Shown: positions 6,537 through 10,125 of the stretch, piece by piece | Position numbering within the stretch: position 1 is the first letter of the stretch | Layout: each line of letters starts with the position of its first letter | Assembly: GCA_937916565.1 (NCBI GenBank) | Contig: CALFSR010000123.1 | Span: 1 to 10,125, forward strand | Reading direction: 5' to 3' | Source of the DNA: an uncultured Bacillota bacterium | GTDB taxonomy: Bacteria; Bacillota; Limnochordia; Limnochordales; ZCTH02-B6 | DNA: 10,125 nucleotides | The notes under the pieces: model-generated | Databases searched by the model: none | What the model was told of the DNA's origin: nothing | The model's input: the letters and a program-made list of their open reading frames with translations, nothing else | Program-made: the position numbers and the translations under genes

Positions 6537-6575
6537 GCAAAGGGATCGCCCGGTCCGTCCGGAACTTACTCGGCG

Positions 6576-6582
6576 AAGGAGG
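6576..6582 (+). promoter_or_regulatory. ribosome binding site that sets the purB start
   Basis: AAGGAGG lies 10 nt before GTG 6593. The open frame continues upstream to 6497, but the extra residues are Cys/Gly-rich and unlike the family, so GTG 6593 is preferred. Confidence 0.75.
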
Positions 6583-6592
6583 AGCAGCCCCC

Positions 6593-8002
6593 GTGGACGC
6601 ATACGTTTTTCAAAACATCAGCCCCCTGGACCATCGCTACCAAGTCAGCGACCCCGACCTCGCGGCGGAGTTGCGGATGTATTTGTCGGAGGACGCCTTT
6701 GTCCGCTGCCAGCTCGAGGTGGAGGTGGCGCTGACGGAAACGCTGGCTGCCCGCGGCCTGTGCGCGCCGGAGGTGGCGCAGGCGGTACGGGCGGCGGCCG
6801 CGCAGGTGACGCCGGCGGAGGTGTATGAGCGGGAGCGCACGACGCGCCACAACATCCGTGCCCTGGTCAACGCCATACGCGACCGGCTGCCCGAGGCGGC
6901 CCGGCCGTACGTGCATTTCACCGCCACGTCCATGGACATCATGGACACGGCGCGCGCGCTGCAGTATCGAGGGGTGACGCAATCGGTGCTGCTGCCGCGC
7001 CTTGGCGGCCTTCTGGAAACCTGGATCGCGCTGGCGCGGCGGGAAGCGGAGACGCTTCAAATCGGCCGCACCCACGGGCAACACGCGGTACCGATTACCT
7101 TTGGCTTCGCGGTCAGCGAGTACGTGGCGCGGCTGGGCGAGCGCATGGAACGCATCGCGCAGGCTGCCGCCAACCTGCGGGGCAAGATGGCCGGCGCGGT
7201 CGGAGCGTACAACGCCTCGGCGCTGTTTTTCCCCGATCCGGACGCCTTTGAACGGGAAGTGCTCGCGCGCCTTGGCCTTGAGCCCGGCGAGCACGCGACG
7301 CAGATCGTGATGCCGGAGTACGTCACCGACTACGTTCACGCCCTCGTCAGCTGCTTCGGCGTGCTGGCCAACTTCGCCGACGACATGCGTCACCTGCAGC
7401 GCAGCGAGATAGGTGAAACCGGGGAGGCTTTTGATCCGCTGCAGGTCGGCTCGTCCACCATGCCCCACAAGCGCAACCCGTGGAACTTCGAGCACGTCAA
7501 AAGCCTTTGGAAGACGTTCATGCCCCGCATGACGACGGTGTACATGGACCAGATTTCCGAGCACCAGCGGGACCTGACCAACTCGGCGTCGAGCCGCTTC
7601 GTCGTGGAGGTGATCGCGGGCTTGGCCCTGGCGGCGGGCAGGCTAAGGCGCGAGTCGGAGCGCCTCGTGGTGGACCGGGCGGCCATGGCCCGCAACTTCG
7701 CCCGGTCCAAAGACAACATCATTGCAGAACCGCTCTACATCCTGCTGGCGAGCGCCGGCCACCCTGACGCGCACGAGGCGGTGCGGCGGCTCACGTTGGC
7801 AGCGGAGCGGGAAGGCCGGCCTCTCCCCGAGATCGTCGAGGAGCAAGCCGAGCTCGCCCCGTACCTGGGCCGGCTGTCGCCGGAGCAGCGGGCGGTGATC
7901 GCCGAGCCCGAGCGCTACGCCGGCATTGCCGCCCGCAAGGCGCTGGCCGTTTGCGACCGGTGGGAGGAGCGGCTTGGCAGGATTTTGGCGAACAAAAACT
8001 GA
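6593..8002 (+). CDS. purB: adenylosuccinate lyase (PurB)
   Basis: A 469-residue cytosolic enzyme of the fumarase/aspartase superfamily that acts twice in purine synthesis. It splits SAICAR to AICAR plus fumarate, and adenylosuccinate to AMP plus fumarate. The protein begins MDAYVFQNISPLDHRY, the usual opening of the family. TATSMDIMDT and GRTHGQH (His161, His164) are substrate-binding segments. The superfamily signature GSSTMPHKRNP is at 286-296, with the catalytic serine in its flexible loop. The GTG start is set by AAGGAGG at 10 nt. It is somewhat longer than B. subtilis PurB (about 430 residues). In B. subtilis purB follows purE and purK; here the gene upstream is the divergent amidoligase, so purE and purK are not adjacent. 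I could not recognise a convincing vegetative promoter in the 118-base divergent gap. Confidence 0.95.
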   Translation: MDAYVFQNISPLDHRYQVSDPDLAAELRMYLSEDAFVRCQLEVEVALTETLAARGLCAPEVAQAVRAAAAQVTPAEVYERERTTRHNIRALVNAIRDRLPEAARPYVHFTATSMDIMDTARALQYRGVTQSVLLPRLGGLLETWIALARREAETLQIGRTHGQHAVPITFGFAVSEYVARLGERMERIAQAAANLRGKMAGAVGAYNASALFFPDPDAFEREVLARLGLEPGEHATQIVMPEYVTDYVHALVSCFGVLANFADDMRHLQRSEIGETGEAFDPLQVGSSTMPHKRNPWNFEHVKSLWKTFMPRMTTVYMDQISEHQRDLTNSASSRFVVEVIAGLALAAGRLRRESERLVVDRAAMARNFARSKDNIIAEPLYILLASAGHPDAHEAVRRLTLAAEREGRPLPEIVEEQAELAPYLGRLSPEQRAVIAEPERYAGIAARKALAVCDRWEERLGRILANKN

Positions 8003-8031
8003 GATGAGCAACCGAATGTACGGAAACTAGG

Positions 8032-8060
8032 TTGTCATTCCCGCGCCGATCTGGTAACAT
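8032..8060 (+). promoter_or_regulatory. sigma-A-type promoter upstream of purC-purS
   Basis: TTGTCA (8032-8037, 5 of 6 bases of TTGACA) and TAACAT (8055-8060, 4 of 6 of TATAAT) are separated by exactly 17 nt. They lie in the 115-base gap after purB. Transcription would start near 8067, giving a leader of about 50 nt. This suggests purC-purS, purQ and purL can be expressed independently of purB. Confidence 0.55.
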
Positions 8061-8079
8061 TGGGGCGTAAAACGACCGG

Positions 8080-8091
8080 AATCCGAACGAT
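8080..8091 (+). promoter_or_regulatory. candidate PurBox (PurR operator half)
   Basis: AATCCGAACGAT matches the Bacillota PurBox AWWCCGAACWWT at 11 of 12 positions, including the whole CCGAAC core. It lies about 20 bases downstream of the -10 at 8055-8060, upstream of a purine gene. B. subtilis PurR operators usually carry two PurBoxes as inverted repeats about 16-17 bases apart. I see no good second, inverted copy here, only a weak same-direction ACCGAA at 8011-8016. Confidence 0.4.
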
Positions 8092-8103
8092 GTGGAGTCC
8101 GGC

Positions 8104-8109
8104 GGGAGG
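8104..8109 (+). promoter_or_regulatory. ribosome binding site that sets the purC-purS start
   Basis: GGGAGG is 2 nt from ATG 8112 but 8 nt from in-frame ATG 8118, so the second ATG is the likely start. Confidence 0.7.
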
Positions 8110-8117
8110 CTATGTTC

Positions 8118-9116
8118 ATGAACGGCGCGGATTCGCCGGCGGCGCCCGTCCTGTACCGGGGTAAGGCAAAGACGGTGTACGGGACGGACCGGCCGGACCG
8201 GGTACTGGTTCGATTCCGGGACGACATCACGGCGGGCAACGGCCAAAAGCGGGCGGAGATATCCGGCAAAGGGGAGTTGAATAGCCGGATCTCCGCCTTG
8301 CTCTTTTCAGAACTGGAGCGGGCCGGGGTGGCTACGCACTATGTAGCCGATGGTGGGCCCGCGGCGCTGCTTTGCCGGCTGGTGCAGATTCTTCCCTTGG
8401 AAGTCGTTGTGCGCAACCGCGCGGCCGGCTCGCTCAGCGCCCGCCTGGGCTTGCCTGAAGGCGAAGTGCTGCCCGAGCCCATCGTGGAGTTTTACTACAA
8501 GCGCGACGACCTTGGGGACCCGTTGGTCAATCGTGACCACATCCGGATCCTCGGCATCGCCTCCGACGCCGTCCTGGAGCGGATCGAGGCCATCGCCCGG
8601 CGCGCCAACGAGGTGCTCGCGGAGCGCTTTGCCAGGGCGGGGCTCACGCTGGTCGACATCAAGCTCGAGTTTGGCCTAGCCGGCGACGAGCTGCTCGTGG
8701 CCGACGAGATCTCTCCCGACACTATGCGGGTGTGGGACGCCGACAGCGGCGAACGGCTGGACAAGGACCGGTTTCGCCGGGATTTGGGCGGGGTGCGCGA
8801 AGGCTACGAGACGATCTTGCGGCGGCTAGAGGGAACCGTCTCGTCCGTGGCCGTGTTCACGGTTTGTGTGCGCGTTTTTCCCAAAGAGGGTATGCTGGAT
8901 CCCCAAGGGCGGGCAGTCCGAGACGGCCTGCATACGCTCGGGTTCCCGGGCGTCCGGGACGTGCGGGTGGGCAAGGCGATCCGGCTGGACGTGGTCGCAC
9001 CGTCCGCGGCGGCGGCCCGGGACCAGGCGGAAGACATGGCCCGGCGTGTCCTGGCCAATCCCGTCATCGAGCAGTTCACCGTCGAGGCGGTCCTGCCCCA
9101 GGGGGGATCGCGGTGA
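8118..9116 (+). CDS. purC: fused SAICAR synthetase (PurC) and PurS subunit of FGAM synthase
   Basis: One 332-residue open frame joins two purine enzymes. Residues 1 to about 238 are PurC, which ligates aspartate to CAIR using ATP. Its motifs are YRGKAKTVY (13-21), FRDDITAGNGQKR (33-45), GKGELNSRIS (50-59), VVVRNRAAGS (96-105), LVDIKLEFGL (178-187) and ADEISPDTMRVWD (195-207). Residues about 245-325 are PurS: VCVRVFPKEGMLDPQGRAV (249-267), DVRVGKAIRLDV (281-292) and VLANPVIEQFTVEAV (311-325). PurS is the small subunit that bridges PurQ and PurL in the formylglycinamidine ribonucleotide synthase complex. In most Bacillota purC and purS are separate adjacent genes. There is no stop, start or frame change at the junction, so the fusion is real in this sequence. 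The stop overlaps the purQ start (GTGA). Confidence 0.93.
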   Translation: MNGADSPAAPVLYRGKAKTVYGTDRPDRVLVRFRDDITAGNGQKRAEISGKGELNSRISALLFSELERAGVATHYVADGGPAALLCRLVQILPLEVVVRNRAAGSLSARLGLPEGEVLPEPIVEFYYKRDDLGDPLVNRDHIRILGIASDAVLERIEAIARRANEVLAERFARAGLTLVDIKLEFGLAGDELLVADEISPDTMRVWDADSGERLDKDRFRRDLGGVREGYETILRRLEGTVSSVAVFTVCVRVFPKEGMLDPQGRAVRDGLHTLGFPGVRDVRVGKAIRLDVVAPSAAAARDQAEDMARRVLANPVIEQFTVEAVLPQGGSR

Positions 9117-9874
9117 AGTGCGCCGTCATTGTCTTTCCCGGCTCCAACTGCGACCGCGACGCCCACCGGGCGGTGGCCGAAGTGCTCGGCGAGCGGGCCG
9201 TCTACGTCCGCCACGATGCGACGAACCTGCAAGATGCCGACCTGGTTTTGTTGCCGGGCGGGTTTTCCTACGGCGACTACTTGCGGGCCGGTGCGCTGGC
9301 CCGCTTCGCGCCCGTCATGGAAGCCGTGCGGCGCTTTGCTGCCGCGGGTGGACCGGTGCTCGGGATTTGCAACGGCTTTCAAATCTTGTGCGAGGCGGGG
9401 ATGCTGCCGGGGGCGCTCGTGCGCAACCGGGACCGCCGTTTCGTCTGCCGCCCTGTACACCTCGTCGTGGAAAACACGGAGACGCCGTTTACGAGCCGTT
9501 ACGCCCCGGGCCAGGTGATCCGGCTGCCCATCGCCCACGGCGAAGGGTGCTACGTCGCCCCGGGCGAGGTCCTGGATGAGCTTGAGCGGACCCGGCGCGT
9601 CGTGTTTCGCTACTGCCACCCAAGTGGGTCCGTCACGGCGGAGGCGAACCCCAACGGTTCCGCCCGCAACATCGCCGGCATCGTCAACGAAGCCGGCAAC
9701 GTGCTCGGGCTCATGCCCCACCCGGAGCGGGCGGTGGAAGCGTACATGACGAGCACGGACGGCCTTGCGATGTTCGCCGCGGTGCGGGATTGGCTGGCTG
9801 GACCCGGCGCCCGGGCCGTTTCCCGGGATCAAGCTGCGGCCGGCGCAACAACAGGAGGTGCACGACGGGTATGA
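9113..9874 (+). CDS. purQ: FGAM synthase glutaminase subunit (PurQ)
   Basis: A 253-residue class I glutamine amidotransferase that releases ammonia from glutamine for PurL, to make formylglycinamidine ribonucleotide. PurS, here the C-terminal domain of the preceding protein, holds the complex together. It opens KCAVIVFPGSNCDRDA, typical of PurQ. LPGGFSYGDYLRAG is at 47-60. The nucleophile Cys86 is in GICNGFQIL, and the His203/Glu205 pair is in PHPER. The GTG start at 9113 overlaps the previous stop by 4 bases, with GGGGGGA 5 nt upstream. The frame is open further upstream, but those residues antisense-mirror nothing known and lie inside purC-purS. An Ala/Gly-rich tail of about 20 residues follows the conserved end, and its codons also contain the purL ribosome binding site. 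Confidence 0.95.
   Translation: MKCAVIVFPGSNCDRDAHRAVAEVLGERAVYVRHDATNLQDADLVLLPGGFSYGDYLRAGALARFAPVMEAVRRFAAAGGPVLGICNGFQILCEAGMLPGALVRNRDRRFVCRPVHLVVENTETPFTSRYAPGQVIRLPIAHGEGCYVAPGEVLDELERTRRVVFRYCHPSGSVTAEANPNGSARNIAGIVNEAGNVLGLMPHPERAVEAYMTSTDGLAMFAAVRDWLAGPGARAVSRDQAAAGATTGGARRV
9853..9860 (+). promoter_or_regulatory. strong ribosome binding site of purL
   Basis: AGGAGGTG is fully complementary to the 16S rRNA 3' end and lies 10 nt before ATG 9871, inside the last codons of purQ. It is the strongest such site in the window. Confidence 0.8.
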
Positions 9875-10125
9875 GCGTTCACGCTCCGTGGCGGGCCATG
9901 GGGCTCAAAGACGCTGAATATGAGCGTATCCGGGAGCTATTGGGCCGGGACCCAAACCGCGTGGAACTGGGCATGTTTGCGGTTCTCTGGTCCGAGCACT
10001 GCGCCTACAAGCACTCAAAACGCCTGCTCAGGCGGTTTCCGGCCAAGGGCGAGGCGGTCGTCGTCGGCCCCGGGGAGAACGCTGGCGTGATCGATGCCGG
10101 CGCGGGCGACACGCTGGTCGCGTTC
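9871..10125 (+). CDS. purL: FGAM synthase large subunit (PurL), N-terminal part, cut by window edge
   Basis: Only the first 85 codons are present; the frame is open at the right edge. The product begins MSVHAPWRAMGLKDAEYERI and contains the PurL segment VLWSEHCAYKHSKRLLRRFP (38-57). That segment includes the active-site His of the WSEHC motif. It is followed by VGPGENAGVID (65-75), where the family binds ATP and metal. PurL uses ATP and the ammonia delivered by PurQ to convert FGAR to FGAM. ATG 9871 overlaps the purQ stop as ATGA, and AGGAGGTG sits 10 nt upstream. The gene is therefore co-transcribed and probably translationally coupled with purQ. No internal defect is visible in the part present. 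Confidence 0.94.
   Translation, partial: MSVHAPWRAMGLKDAEYERIRELLGRDPNRVELGMFAVLWSEHCAYKHSKRLLRRFPAKGEAVVVGPGENAGVIDAGAGDTLVAF

Noticed and set aside
6475..6540. N-terminal extension of the amidoligase to TTG 6540
   Set aside because: No Shine-Dalgarno precedes it and the candidate promoter lies inside it; GGGGAGG with 9-nt spacing supports TTG 6474.
6556..6569. PurBox-like CCGGAAC before purB
   Set aside because: It needs an extra base in the CCGAAC core and matches only about 8 of 12 positions, so it is not better than chance.
6497..6592. N-terminal extension of PurB to ATG 6497
   Set aside because: The 32 extra residues are Cys/Gly/Arg-rich and unlike the family, and AAGGAGG is correctly placed for GTG 6593.
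6566..7564. Long open frame (332 codons) on the - strand opposite purB
   Set aside because: It is antisense to an unmistakable purB, has an Arg/His-rich composition with no recognisable motifs, and is the usual shadow of a GC-rich gene.
8732..9112. N-terminal extension of PurQ into purC-purS
   Set aside because: The extension is an out-of-frame shadow of the PurC-PurS fusion; PurQ homology begins at GTG 9113.
8804..9832. Long open frame (342 codons) on the - strand opposite purQ and the end of purC-purS
   Set aside because: It spans two well-supported genes in antisense, matches no family and has low-complexity composition.
1..10125. CRISPR arrays, tRNA or rRNA genes, insertion sequences, riboswitches
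   Set aside because: No spaced direct repeats, transposase-like frames, terminal inverted repeats or recognisable RNA gene elements were seen. The non-coding gaps are at most about 120 bases and are described above.

Overview
The window is a strongly GC-rich, gene-dense stretch with pyrimidine, thiamine and purine biosynthesis genes on the + strand. A four-gene spore-coat cluster on the - strand sits between them. The recognisable CotE homologue, two YheC/YheD-type ATP-grasp proteins and the purB-C-S-Q-L gene order (as in the Bacillus subtilis pur operon) point to an endospore-forming, high-GC member of the Bacillota, possibly a thermophile. The genus cannot be fixed from this window.

Layout. 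(1) 1-1631, + strand: a possible 3' end of an upstream pyr gene, then pyrE (Thermus/crenarchaeal-type orotate phosphoribosyltransferase) and thiL (thiamine-monophosphate kinase), which overlap by 4 bp. (2) 1628-6474, - strand, read right to left: a large protein with a C-terminal phiEco32-like GADPEF-type amidoligase domain behind a degenerate ATP-grasp-like domain; cotE (outer spore-coat morphogenetic protein with a long acidic tail); a full-length YheC/YheD ATP-grasp protein; and a shorter YheC/YheD paralogue. (3) 6593-10125, + strand: purB, an intergenic gap with a good vegetative promoter and a near-consensus PurBox, a purC-purS gene fusion, purQ, and the first 85 codons of purL, cut by the window edge.

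The pyr and pur genes make nucleotides in growing cells. The - strand block looks like a mother-cell sporulation unit. Both of its leading gaps carry, in the right orientation, a CAC-N15-CATANNNT motif resembling sigma-E/sigma-K promoters: one before the amidoligase gene and one before cotE. The block encodes a coat scaffold protein next to three proteins of amide-bond-forming families. This suggests, by inference only, a system that ligates or caps peptides or acidic side chains on the spore coat. It is the most interesting part of the window.

The sporulation block ends tail-to-tail with thiL, the two stop codons sharing the palindrome CTAG with no terminator between them. At its other end it starts head-to-head with purB. 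Other notable points are the PurC-PurS fusion and the loss of the ATP-grasp metal-ligand residues in the amidoligase's N-terminal domain. Several start codons are better placed by Shine-Dalgarno spacing than by taking the longest open frame.
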